Assembly (NCBI RefSeq): GCF_022921055.1
Contig: NZ_CP095064.1
Location: 124,001 to 188,000, forward strand
DNA length: 64,000 nucleotides
Origin: Hymenobacter volaticus
GTDB taxonomy: Bacteria; Bacteroidota; Bacteroidia; Cytophagales; Hymenobacteraceae
Direction: 5' to 3'
The stretch's first letter is position 1; each line of letters starts with the position of its first letter. A model generated the notes under the pieces. The model was not told where the DNA came from and did not search any database. It saw only the letters and a list, made by a program, of their open reading frames with translations. A program made the position numbers and the translations under genes. This document shows, in pieces, positions 43,128 to 51,763 of the stretch.

Positions 43128-43437
43128 TTACTTCAGTTCCAGAAGCAGAACCCGTACATCGGGGTTGGGATTGTCATCGGTGGGCACGTGACGCTGCCTC
43201 ACGGTTCCAATCTGCTGCAGGTGCTCGGTGAGCTGTTCGACGCCTGAGCCCTCGCGAAAATCGTGACCCTAATAATACCAGGTTGGCTGCCCGCCGTAAT
43301 CACCTTGCTTCACTCCCATATCAAACGGGCACTCGACAGGCGGGAGCTAGTTGGATAAGTAATATTCGCCGTGCAGGTTCAGGTGAGGGTAGCAGCGCAC
43401 GGCTGGCGCCGAAAGCGTATACCCCTTTGGTTTTACA
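43128..43437 (-). pseudogene. Decayed gene with two in-frame amber codons
   Basis: One reading frame on the minus strand reads as real protein over about 100 codons: VKPKGYTLSAPAVRCYPHLN, LHGEYYLSN, amber, LPPVECPFDMGVKQGDYGGQ, PTWYY, amber, GHDFREGSGVEQLTEHLQQI, GTVRQRHVPTDDNPNPDVRV, LLLELK, then TAA at 43128. The TAG codons lie at 43347-43349 and 43269-43271 in the same frame. Both would be single C-to-T changes from CAG. It directly follows the HTH regulator gene. No family recognised. Confidence 0.55.
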
Positions 43438-44426
43438 GGGTGCTCGCTCGATGGTAGATGTTTTGACGGATGGCGTTGAAAAACTGATTGCGCTCCTTTT
43501 CGCCTACACCGCTAACCAGCGTCGACTTTTTCATTAGGTTGTCCAGATTAGCAAACATAAAGTCATTGAAGCCTTCATCCCGAGTACCCAGAAAATGGAG
43601 CACGCTGTGGTTGAGGTAGGTTAGGCGGATGTCGTCCAGTTCCACCAGCAAGGTGTTGTCCCCAAGATTAGCTCGTTGACAAACAGGCGGTAGGGTAAGC
43701 TCTGGCTGCTGGGCTGCTTCAAGACGCATTTCACGCCCATTTCTGCCTGGTATTCAATAGAATCAAGCAACTCGGTCACTTTTTCGTAAAGCAAACAAGC
43801 ATCACCGGGCGAGGCGAAAGCGCTGGCTTGGTGGTAGAACTCGATCTGGCGCAACGTGCTATTCACGCTTTCCACGTTCCAGATTTCCGTAGTGGGCATC
43901 TGACTGTACAAGGCCACGATGCGTTGGCACAGGGCGTGGCAATTCGCGTACTGCGGGTCGCCGAAGCGAAATCGAACCCCCTTTAGGCTATCGTAGTGCA
44001 GAATGGACTTCATCCAGAAGAACATTTTGAATTCTGCCAACTCGGGAATCTGAAAGTGGTAGAAGGGAGGAATGTCTTTGAGCAAATAGTATAAGTGCCG
44101 CTTACCGAAGCTGTTCATTAGTTGCAGTTGGCCCAGCATCCGGGTCAGCCAGCTTTCCAGCGTGACCGGAGTATGAGCGATGGGCTTGCCCGTGAACAGC
44201 ACCGTGTCGCTTTGCAAATTCAGTAGTTGGTCGAGGGAAACCTGATAGTGCGCGGCCAACTGCTGCAGTTCACTCAACACAAGGGGCTTCTCGCCCGAAT
44301 GCGTCGATAAGCACTATCGGTGCTGATGCCGAGTAGGTCGGCTACTTCCTCTACTAGCGCTTTGTGAGCCGGTACGTGGCTTTTCAGATGCTGAAAAAAC
44401 AGACTCTGGGTAGTAGCGGGATTCAT
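43433..44426 (-). pseudogene. HTH transcriptional regulator, two frameshifts
   Basis: Three frames join into one protein. The ATG at 44426 opens MNPATTQSLFFQHLKSHVPA and an HTH (EVADLLGISTDSAYRRIRG). Adding one G to the G3 run complementary to 44294-44296 leads into LSELQQLAAHYQVSLDQLLN. This continues to YRLFVNELILG, where adding one G to the G4 run complementary to 43660-43663 gives LILGDNTLLVELDDIRLTYL and an end at 43433. The layout of XRE-like HTH with a long helical C-terminal domain is common for Bacteroidetes regulators beside TonB receptors. Divergent from the TonB gene, its likely target. Probably intact in the cell. Confidence 0.8.
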
Positions 44427-44866
44427 AACTATAATTCTTTGGTAAAAGCTGCAAACACACTTGCCATCAATAGTACATAATACTACTAAAATTGTATATT
44501 CAATATTAAAACTATAAAAAATGCCATTGCCGTTGCCTTCGGCCGTGCAGATCCTGGAAACCGATAACTAGCCGCCGACAGTCGCTATTTATCGCTTAGG
44601 GTGTGAGTATTTGTGCTTATACCTTTCGTGTAGTACTCACCTGGCCCCACCTAACTAAGTGATGAGCGCTTGCCTGCCGCGTTGCCCAACAGAACTGCCT
44701 TTGAACCACGGAACTGACACAGCCCTCGTCCTGACTCGCCACTCCCGCTAGTGGCGAAGCGGGAGTTAATGGGCACAATAGTGTCGGTCACTTGCCCAGC
44801 TAGGGACCGGTGCAACGGCCCCTCGGGCCTGCCGCATGCTTGTGATCCATTTCTCAATTCCAGGTT
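44427..44866. other. Divergent spacer before the TonB receptor
   Basis: About 440 bases, AT-rich near 44470-44530, presumably holding the promoters of both divergent genes. A GC-rich hairpin pair lies at about 44740-44766 (CTCCCGC ... GCGGGAG). No promoter was assigned. Confidence 0.4.
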
Positions 44867-47634
44867 ATGAACTCAAACTCTACCTTTTACGCCCTGGTTT
44901 TCACCTTTCTCCTCTTGTCGGTGGGCGCCTGGGCGCAGCAGCAAACCCTGAGCGGCCGGGTGCAGAACGAAGCCGGGCAAGCATTACCCGGGGTCACGGT
45001 CTTTTTGAAAGGCACCTACATCGGGGGGAGCACGGATGAAGACGGCCGTTTTGAACTCCGGGACGCCAAGCCCGGTAATGCTCCCTCGGTGCTGGTCGTG
45101 TCATTGGTGGGCTACGAAAGCCAGGAGCTACCGCTGGCTTCGTTTAGCGCAGCGGCCCCCATCGTGCTCAAGCCCAGCACCATGCTCGACCAAGTGGTGG
45201 TGGCCGCGTCTCGGGTGGAGGAGGCGATTGGGCAGGTGCCGGTGACAGTGGAGAAGCTCGATCAGCGGCAGGTGCAGCAACTCACCTCGCCCGATTTGGT
45301 GGCGGGCCTGGGGCGGTTTAAGTCCATCGACATCAGCAGCTCCAGCATGCTCACCACCAGCTTCAGTACTCGCGGCTTCAACTCCTCGCGCGCCGACCGG
45401 GTTATTCAACTGGCCGATTACGTAGACACGGCCGCGCCCAGTTTGAGTAGCAACTTCGGCAACCTGCTCGGCATTCCGGTGCTGGACGTGGCCAGCGTGG
45501 AAATTGTACACGGCCCGGCCTCGGCGCTCTACGGCGCCAATGCCTTTAACGGGGTGCTGCTCACCAACTCCCGCGACCCATTTCGCGACCCGGGGTTGAG
45601 CGTGCGGCTGCGGGCCGGCAACCGCCACCTGCTCGATGGCCAACTGCGCTACGCCGTGAAACTCGGCGAGCGGGTGGCTTTTAAAATAGCGGGCGGCTAC
45701 ATTCAGGCCCACGATTTCACGGCCAACAACCAAGATGCTACATCTCAGCTGATTGAGCCCGCCAACAACCCAGTTGGCTCCAACCTGGGCTACGACGCCG
45801 TGAGCCGCTACGGCGACATCGGCAACACGTTCACGGCCACTGGCGGGGCCCTGGCCGGCAAAACAGTATTTCTGCCCGGCTACTCCGAGGCCGACCTGAT
45901 TGGCGGCGACAACAAAACTTACTCGCTGAAAGTGGCCCCCAGCTTGTCGGTGCTGCTCACCGACCGGGTGAAGGCTACGGTAGGCTACAAATACAACATC
46001 ACCAGCAGCACCTACCAGGCCGGAGCGCGCTACCGGTTCGAGAACAGCGGCGTGCAGCAAGCCAAAGTGCTATTGGAAGGCCGCAACTGGTTTGTGCGCG
46101 CCTTTACCACCCGCGACTTTTCCGGTGGACGCGACCCCCAAACCGACGGTTCCTACAACCTGGGCTTCCTGGGGGCTTTCCTGCAAACCCAGCTGGCCCC
46201 GGGCTTCAACGTGCCCATCGGCGGGGGCAACTCCCGTCCCGGCAGCTACGCCGAGCGCTACTTCGGCACCTACGCCTCGGTATACAACCAGGCCTTCGCC
46301 GCCAACGGGGGCAATGCCGATGCGGCTGCCCTGACGGCTCGTACTGCCGCCAACACCAACGCGCCGCTGCTGCAACCCGGCACCCCGGAATTCGCGGCCG
46401 CCCGCGACCAAATCATCCATGATCCCACACCGGGCGTGGGCGCGCGGCTCATCATCCGCTCGCTGCTCAACGACGGCAGCGCGCAGTATAACTTCAAATC
46501 CGACGTGGTGGATGTGGTGGTGGGCGGCTCCTACCGCCAGTATTTGCTGGGCTCGGATGGCAGCTTATTTCAGGACTCGCGGGAGGGCGACCGAATCGAA
46601 AACTACGAGTACGGGGCCTACGCCCGGGCCAGCAAGGGCTTGGTGAACGAGCGCCTGCAACTGGCTGCCGCCACCCGCGTCGACCGGTTCAAGAACTTCG
46701 GCACGGCCTTCTCGCCCCGCTTTTCGGCGGTGTATTCGGCAGGCCCGGAAAAGCAGCACAACCTGCGCGCCAGCTTTAGCCGCGCGCTGCGGGCGCCTGC
46801 GCAAGACAACCAGTACATCCGCCTCGACGTGGGGCGGGCCATCTTGCTAGGCAACGTCGAGAATGGGTATCGGGGCTATACCACTACCCTGGCCACCCAA
46901 TTGCCCGGGATTCTGGCCCCCACCCGCGCTGCCGACCTGGCCACCTACGAGTACCAAGCCAACCCGCTGAAACTCGAAGAAGTGAACAGCGCCGAAGTGG
47001 GCTACCGCGCCCAACTCACCCCGCAGCTGTTCCTGGACGTGGATTACTTCTACAGCGTCTACGACAACTTCATTGCCATCCAGAACTCTATTAGCAACGT
47101 GGACGGCACCCGGCCCACCGCCCAGCAGATTGCCGCTGCGGCTCCCAGCCGCTTCCAGAGCCCCGCTAACCCAACCCGGGTAATCCAGATTGCCGCCAAC
47201 GTCGACCAGCAGGTGCGCACCAATGGCGCCGGCCTAAGCGTAAACTACACCTTCTCCCGAGCCTGGTCCTGAGCGGCAACTACAGCTACAACGAGCTGCT
47301 GACCACTACTTTCAAGCCCGGCACGCAGTCGTTTTTCAACACGCCCAAGCACAAGTTCAACCTGGGGGCCAGCGGACAAGCGCTGGCGCGCAAGCTCAGC
47401 TACACCCTCAATTACCGCTGGGTGGAGCGCTTCCTCTACGAGTCCACGTTTGCCACCGGCACGCTGCCCCGGGCGCAAGTAGTGGATGCGCAGTTAGGCT
47501 ACTCGCTACCTAGCCTGCACACCACCTTCCAGGCTGGTGGCACCAACCTGTTTAACTCCACCAATTACCAGGTGTACGGCTCCCCAAGCTACGGCCGGCT
47601 CGTGTACGTGGGCTTGCTGTTCGAGGTGAAATAA
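44867..47634 (+). pseudogene. TonB-dependent receptor, frameshifted near the C-terminus
   Basis: About 922 residues after correction. Signal peptide, then a carboxypeptidase-like N-terminal domain (LSGRVQNEAGQALPGVTVFL; DEDGRFELRD), plug domain (LDQVVVAASRVEEAIGQVPV; VEIVHGPASALYGANAFNGV) and a long barrel. The frame stops after VNYTFSRAWS. Adding one C to the CC at 47262-47263 gives FSRALVLSGNYSYN and continues through LNYRWVERFLYESTFATG to a normal ending (YGRLVYVGLLFEVK). Imports an unknown ligand across the outer membrane. Followed 62 bases later by an FAD dehydrogenase; opposite an HTH regulator. Probably intact in the cell. Confidence 0.88.
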
Positions 47635-47696
47635 GCACTGCCTTTTTACCCTGCAACAGCGCGCCGAACAATCGTAAAAACCTATCCAGCAATGCT

Positions 47697-49355
47697 ATGC
47701 GCACCGAGGCAGACGTTCTTATTATTGGGGCTGGGTTAGCCGGCTTGGTGGCCGCTACCGAACTGGCGGAGGCTGGCAAACGGGTGTTGCTGCTGGACCA
47801 GGAACCCGAGCAAAGTCTTGGTGGGCAAGCTTTCTGGTCGTTAGGCGGGCTGTTTTTGGTTGACACCCCCGAGCAGCGGCGCCTTGGCATTCGGGACTCC
47901 TACGAGTTGGCGCTGCAGGATTGGCTGAGCACGGCCGCGTTTGACCGCCCGGAAGATGTCTGGCCTCGCCGCTGGGCCGAAGCGTACGTGGCGTTTGCGG
48001 CCGGTGAGAAACGCGCATGGCTGCACCGGATGGGGGTGCGATTCTTCCCCATCGTGGGGTGGGCCGAGCGCGGCGGTTACGGAGCTTTGGGGCCCGGCAA
48101 CTCGGTACCCCGGTTTCACCTGACCTGGGGCACCGGGCCCGCCGTGATGGCCCCGTTTGCGCAGCGTGTCCGCGCAGCAGCGCAGCGCGGCCTGATCACC
48201 TTCAAGTTTCGCCACCGAGTTACCGAACTAACCGCTACCAACGGCGTAGTAGACGGCGTTCAGGGGCAGGTTCTGGAGCCTAGCTCGGTGCCCCGCGGCG
48301 CGAAAAGCTCCCGGCGCGCCGTAAGCGACTTCACGCTGCGGGCCCAAGCCGTCATCGTGACGGCCGGGGGCATGGGGGGCAACCACGCGCTGGTGCGCCA
48401 GCACTGGCCCGCCCGCCTGGGCCCACCGCCCGAGCGCCTGCTCTCGGGAGTACCCGACCACGTCGACGGGCTGATGCTGGGAATCAGTGAAGCGGCGGGA
48501 GGACACCTCATCAACCAGGACCGGATGTGGCACTATCCCGAAGGGCTGGAAAACTGGAATTCCATTTGGCCCCAGCACGGCATTCGCGTTTTGCCGGGCC
48601 CGTCTTCGCTGTGGCTGGACGCGTGCGGCAACCGCCTGCCCGGTCCGTTGTACCCGGGTTTCGATTCGCTGGGCACCTTGCAGCACCTGCGGCAGACTGG
48701 CTACGACTACAGCTGGTTTGTTTTGACGCAGAAAATTATCCGCCACGAATTTGCCCTTTCCGGCTCCGAGCAAAACCCGGACTGGACCAACAAAAGCTGG
48801 CGCCAAAGTGTGGGCCGCGCGTTCGGTAAAGGCGCCCCGGCCCCCGTGGAAGCCTTCAAGCAGCACGGCACCGATTTCGTGGTGCGCAACACCCTGGCCG
48901 AATTGGTGCACGGCATGAATGCCTTAACCGCCCAGCCGCTGCTTGACTTTGGAGCGCTAGAGCGGGAAGTACGGGCCCGCGACCAGCAGCTCGACAACCC
49001 CATCAGCAAGGACGGCCAGATAACGGCTATTCGCGGCGCCCGCGGCTACATCGGCGACAAGCTGATTCGGACGGCCAAACCCCACAAGCTGCTCGACCCA
49101 ACCAAGGGACCCCTGATTGCGGTCCGGCTGCACATACTCACTCGCAAAACGCTAGGCGGCCTGGAAACCGACCTTTCCGGCCGGGTGCTGGGCCCGGAGG
49201 GGCAGCCCGTGCCGGGCCTGTACGCGGCGGGCGAAGTAACAGGGTTTGGCGGCGGCGGCATGCACGGATACCGGGCCCTGGAAGGCACCTTCCTGGGTGG
49301 GTGTCTTTTCTCGGGGCGCGTGGCGGGCCGGGCGGCGGCCCATGAAACGCTGTAA
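47697..49355 (+). CDS. FAD-binding dehydrogenase (fumarate reductase/KstD-like)
   Basis: 552 residues. Dinucleotide-binding start VLIIGAGLAGLVAATELAEA with the FAD acidic residue in VLLLDQEPE, then GGQAFWSLGGLFLV. The C-terminal FAD segment GLYAAGEVTGFGGGGMHGYR closes the flavin site. The overall plan matches the 'FAD-binding dehydrogenase' relatives of fumarate reductase and 3-ketosteroid dehydrogenases. Likely cytoplasmic and flavin-dependent; substrate unknown. It probably belongs with the TonB receptor as an uptake-and-oxidation unit. Confidence 0.9.
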   Translation: MRTEADVLIIGAGLAGLVAATELAEAGKRVLLLDQEPEQSLGGQAFWSLGGLFLVDTPEQRRLGIRDSYELALQDWLSTAAFDRPEDVWPRRWAEAYVAFAAGEKRAWLHRMGVRFFPIVGWAERGGYGALGPGNSVPRFHLTWGTGPAVMAPFAQRVRAAAQRGLITFKFRHRVTELTATNGVVDGVQGQVLEPSSVPRGAKSSRRAVSDFTLRAQAVIVTAGGMGGNHALVRQHWPARLGPPPERLLSGVPDHVDGLMLGISEAAGGHLINQDRMWHYPEGLENWNSIWPQHGIRVLPGPSSLWLDACGNRLPGPLYPGFDSLGTLQHLRQTGYDYSWFVLTQKIIRHEFALSGSEQNPDWTNKSWRQSVGRAFGKGAPAPVEAFKQHGTDFVVRNTLAELVHGMNALTAQPLLDFGALEREVRARDQQLDNPISKDGQITAIRGARGYIGDKLIRTAKPHKLLDPTKGPLIAVRLHILTRKTLGGLETDLSGRVLGPEGQPVPGLYAAGEVTGFGGGGMHGYRALEGTFLGGCLFSGRVAGRAAAHETL

Positions 49356-49376
49356 TTGACGTCCTGGCAGCATTAA

Positions 49377-49480
49377 GCGGCGTTCGGGCCAAATTACGAA
49401 CGGCTCCGGGCCGTCAACAAGAAGTGTGACCCCACCAATTTCTTTCGCTTCAACCAGAATATTCTCCTGGCGGCGTAATC
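49377..49480 (+). pseudogene. Berberine-bridge-enzyme C-terminal fragment
   Basis: A 34-codon stretch reads FGPNYERLRAVNKKCDPTNF, then FRFNQNI and ends LLAA with a TAA at 49478. 'NYERL.A.K..YDP.NFFR.NQNI' is the BBE domain at the end of FAD-linked oxidases. There is a stop codon just upstream and no rest of the gene, so this is the tail of a lost oxidase, left directly after the FAD dehydrogenase. Confidence 0.7.
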
Positions 49481-49619
49481 CCAAAGACACTCCACCGAAC
49501 CGATCACTACGCCTTTCTCTCCCACTTACAGTGCACTAGAGTGTGGGCTACACCAGTTGCAACTGGCAATTAGTCTAGCTATTTCATCATTGTATCTAAA
49601 ACAACTACCTCTTGCTCCG

Positions 49620-50117
49620 ATGCGCTATCCTCTGCTTCTGGTCGGTGGGCTCTTGAGTGGTCTGCTCGCCTTGCCCCTGCACGCCCAAACCGCGCCCGAC
49701 GCTACCGCCCGGACTGCCCGCCCGGTGCTGGCCTTGGTCCCAAACCGCGAGGACAGCATCCAGGCGATCCACCACCTCTTTAAGGCGCGCCGCCGAACGG
49801 GTACTTGGGTTATGGCCGGTGGGGCGACGGCCCTTACGACGATCGGTATCCTCTATGCGGCAACGTCGGCCTTCTCGTCTGTTGTGGGCGCCGGCTATAG
49901 CTTGACCAACCAGCCCGCGCCCGCAGAGGATAATACAGGCTTTGTCGTCGCTGCGGGCATCGTGGGAGCCGTGACGGTGATTCCCGCCGTTAGCCTCAAA
50001 TCTAGGTTCAGCCGCCAGAAAGAAAAGGCCCTGATCCAGGCCTACGAACAAGGCCAACCGCTACCGGCCGGGCTGCGCAGCGCTTTGCAGGGTAAGTTTT
50101 TTCGGCGCACCCGGTAA
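49620..50117 (+). CDS. Secreted small protein with hydrophobic segments
   Basis: 165 residues from the ATG at 49620 (MRYPLLLVGGLLSGLLALPL, then HAQ), chosen for its signal peptide. Two further hydrophobic stretches, WVMAGGATALTTIGILYAAT and FVVAAGIVGAVTVIPAVSL, follow a charged segment (DSIQAIHHLFKARRRTGT). A basic end closes the protein (KALIQAYEQGQPLPAG). The pattern of signal peptide, charged helix and two membrane segments is seen in uncharacterised Bacteroidetes proteins. Function unknown. Confidence 0.65.
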   Translation: MRYPLLLVGGLLSGLLALPLHAQTAPDATARTARPVLALVPNREDSIQAIHHLFKARRRTGTWVMAGGATALTTIGILYAATSAFSSVVGAGYSLTNQPAPAEDNTGFVVAAGIVGAVTVIPAVSLKSRFSRQKEKALIQAYEQGQPLPAGLRSALQGKFFRRTR

Positions 50118-50335
50118 GCCGGAGCAAGTCCTTGCAAGGCCATTTAGCCTAACGCACTACGGAGAAGCATCACTAGAAATCTGCTGATTCCTGCTCTGTC
50201 TTGTCTGATGGGCTGGGCCGTCGCATTAGGAATGGAAAAAATTATCCAGCGCCGGAAGGGAGCCACTACCTGGTGTAGCGACCTTCAACAAAGGCGATTG
50301 CACAGATTTTAGCTTGTAACATAGCAGGCTGTACG

Positions 50336-50950
50336 TTATTGTAACTGGCTCTGCAAACGCGCTAGATCCGGTTGCATTTTCGTTTTGATCTGCTCGAGGC
50401 ACTGCCGTACCGCCTGCAGGTACACGACCCGGCCCGGTTCGGCATAGTTGGTGGCGCTAAACAGACCCCACACGGCCTTGGCTTCGCCCTCGGCACGGTA
50501 GGTGGCCACGAGTCGCCGCTGGCTATCGAGCACATCGAGTTGGGTGGAAACCGTGGTTCTCCACGCCGAGAGGGGCATGCCCACGGCGTTGGGAATGAAC
50601 AGCGTCAGCCCGGACACCAGCAGCCACGCAGAACCACGGGTCGTGAGGGGCGTGACCTTGAGTTCTAAGAAGCCTTTCTTATCGCCGTACGGCGCCGTGA
50701 GGGCTTCCCTCGTCTCGCGCTCAAATAAGGTAGCCACATCGCGGGAACGAGTGGCTACTACACTCCCATCGCCATCGGGCCCGATCACCACCGTGACCTC
50801 GTCCAGCTCATCCCGAACGTGGTTCTCCAGGGCCGGCAGCTTCGGGCTAAGGGTGACCGCGGTAGGGTTTAACAGACCAGGGTCGAATGACTTACAGCTA
50901 ACGCAAAAGAGCAAGGCGATTAGGCGGCTAGCGCGGCGCAAGTGCGGCAT
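50336..50950 (-). CDS. Putative lipoprotein, unknown function
   Basis: 204 residues from the ATG at 50950 (MPHLRRASRLIALLFCVSC), with a probable lipobox V-S-C (Cys19); the longer frame adds 17 residues before this signal. The mature part contains VRDELDEVTVVIGPDGDGSV, a KKGFLELKVTPLTTRGSAWL strand pair, a hydrophobic VSGLTLFIPNAVGMPL segment, TTVSTQLDVLDSQRRLVATY and a closing amphipathic helix. This resembles proteins that assemble at the envelope with a single internal hydrophobic loop; no family is assigned. Confidence 0.7.
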   Translation of the reverse strand: MPHLRRASRLIALLFCVSCKSFDPGLLNPTAVTLSPKLPALENHVRDELDEVTVVIGPDGDGSVVATRSRDVATLFERETREALTAPYGDKKGFLELKVTPLTTRGSAWLLVSGLTLFIPNAVGMPLSAWRTTVSTQLDVLDSQRRLVATYRAEGEAKAVWGLFSATNYAEPGRVVYLQAVRQCLEQIKTKMQPDLARLQSQLQ

Positions 50951-51242
50951 GGAAGGGATGTAGAGGGGAGAGTTAGGGAATAGGAACCGAGAGGAGGGCA
51001 CGTCGGCGTCGGCCTTCCCGTCGGTCGTGAAGGAGGCAAAAAGTCGGAATTTCTCCTACTGACACTGGCAAGCGCCTACTGCGAGAAGCAGACAGCACAA
51101 GGAGCAGGTCAAGGGGCGAAAGGTTGTAGCAGGGCGGCTTTGAGGGTGCTACACAACCGGCGAAAATGCGATAAATGCTTGGCTTCTAGTATTTTGTTCG
51201 CTTTCGCAAGAGAAAAACAGCAGCTTTTAGGTCGAAAATCCC

Positions 51243-51339
51243 TGGAGATACTCCCTTTTTTGTCCGGATAGCGACTGGGGATACTCCCTTTTTGCTCCGG
51301 TTGGCGAAGGAGATACTCCTTTTTTCATTCGGTTACCGC
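51243..51339. repeat. Three tandem ~33-bp repeats (GGAGATACTCC..)
   Basis: Three units beginning TGGAGATACTCCC, TGGGGATACTCCC and AGGAGATACTCC, each followed by a T-run and a TCCGGNT/TTCGGTT segment, start at 51243, 51276 and 51308. On the minus strand a small frame from MKKGVSPSP reads the units in phase as 11-residue repeats (KREYPQSLSGQ, KREYLQGFST). Too few and too irregular for CRISPR. Confidence 0.55.
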
Positions 51340-51568
51340 GCCCAAAAGCTCCGGAGCCGCAAGAGGCCAGACAAAAACGCGGTTTGCAGCGAATTGACCG
51401 GATCACCACCGGAGCCAACAGCGTGCCTCCGGCCAGACGGAGCAGTAGGTGTAGCGGGCGATGGTGGGCGGATAATCAGGACGGGTTGACGCGCCCCTCT
51501 TTCGAGCCCCGCCTCCTGTAAGAGGGTAAAAGGCCGCACTGCTTCAGTGATCGACATTTTTCTACGCC

Positions 51569-51587
51569 TGATAAGGGGCCCTTATCA
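51569..51587. repeat. Palindrome C, copy 3 (perfect)
   Basis: TGATAAGGGGCCCTTATCA, the least degenerate member of this family. The bases that follow (CAGTTGCTATAGGCACCTTA, GGGACGTTTAGA) parallel those after the 24528 copy. Confidence 0.55.
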
Positions 51588-51704
51588 TGACTATACACAG
51601 TTGCTATAGGCACCTTACTAGGGACGTTTAGAAAAGAGCCAAGCTGTTTACCCTGCCGCCTGCTGGTCCACTACCTAACTACCTCCTGTCATAAGAGACC
51701 CGAA

Positions 51705-51740
51705 AAAAAGCGTCTTCCACCATGGTGGAAGACGCTTTTT
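51705..51740 (-). terminator. Rho-independent terminator of the SBBP/T9SS gene
   Basis: A perfect 36-bp palindrome with centre CCATGG: AAAAAGCGTCTTCCACC and its inverse. It ends in a T-run on the minus strand, 24 bases after the stop codon of the gene at 51764-54995. Confidence 0.8.
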
Positions 51741-51763
51741 GTAGATTTAAGACCGGTCAGAGC

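Larger units (their letters stand above)
50951..51763. other. Gene-free spacer with repeats
   Basis: No credible gene of normal length. It holds a threefold 33-bp tandem repeat (51243-51339), a palindrome C copy (51569-51587) and the terminator of the SBBP gene (51705-51740). Confidence 0.45.

Noticed and set aside
45128..46060. 310-codon minus-strand frame inside the TonB receptor gene
   Set aside because: Antisense to a well-supported receptor; composition is typical of GC-rich antisense frames.
47755..48911. Several antisense frames in the FAD dehydrogenase gene
   Set aside because: Shadows of a strong, motif-bearing plus-strand gene.
51243..51339. CRISPR array
   Set aside because: Only three imperfect units, no spacer of constant length between conserved repeats and no cas gene in the window.
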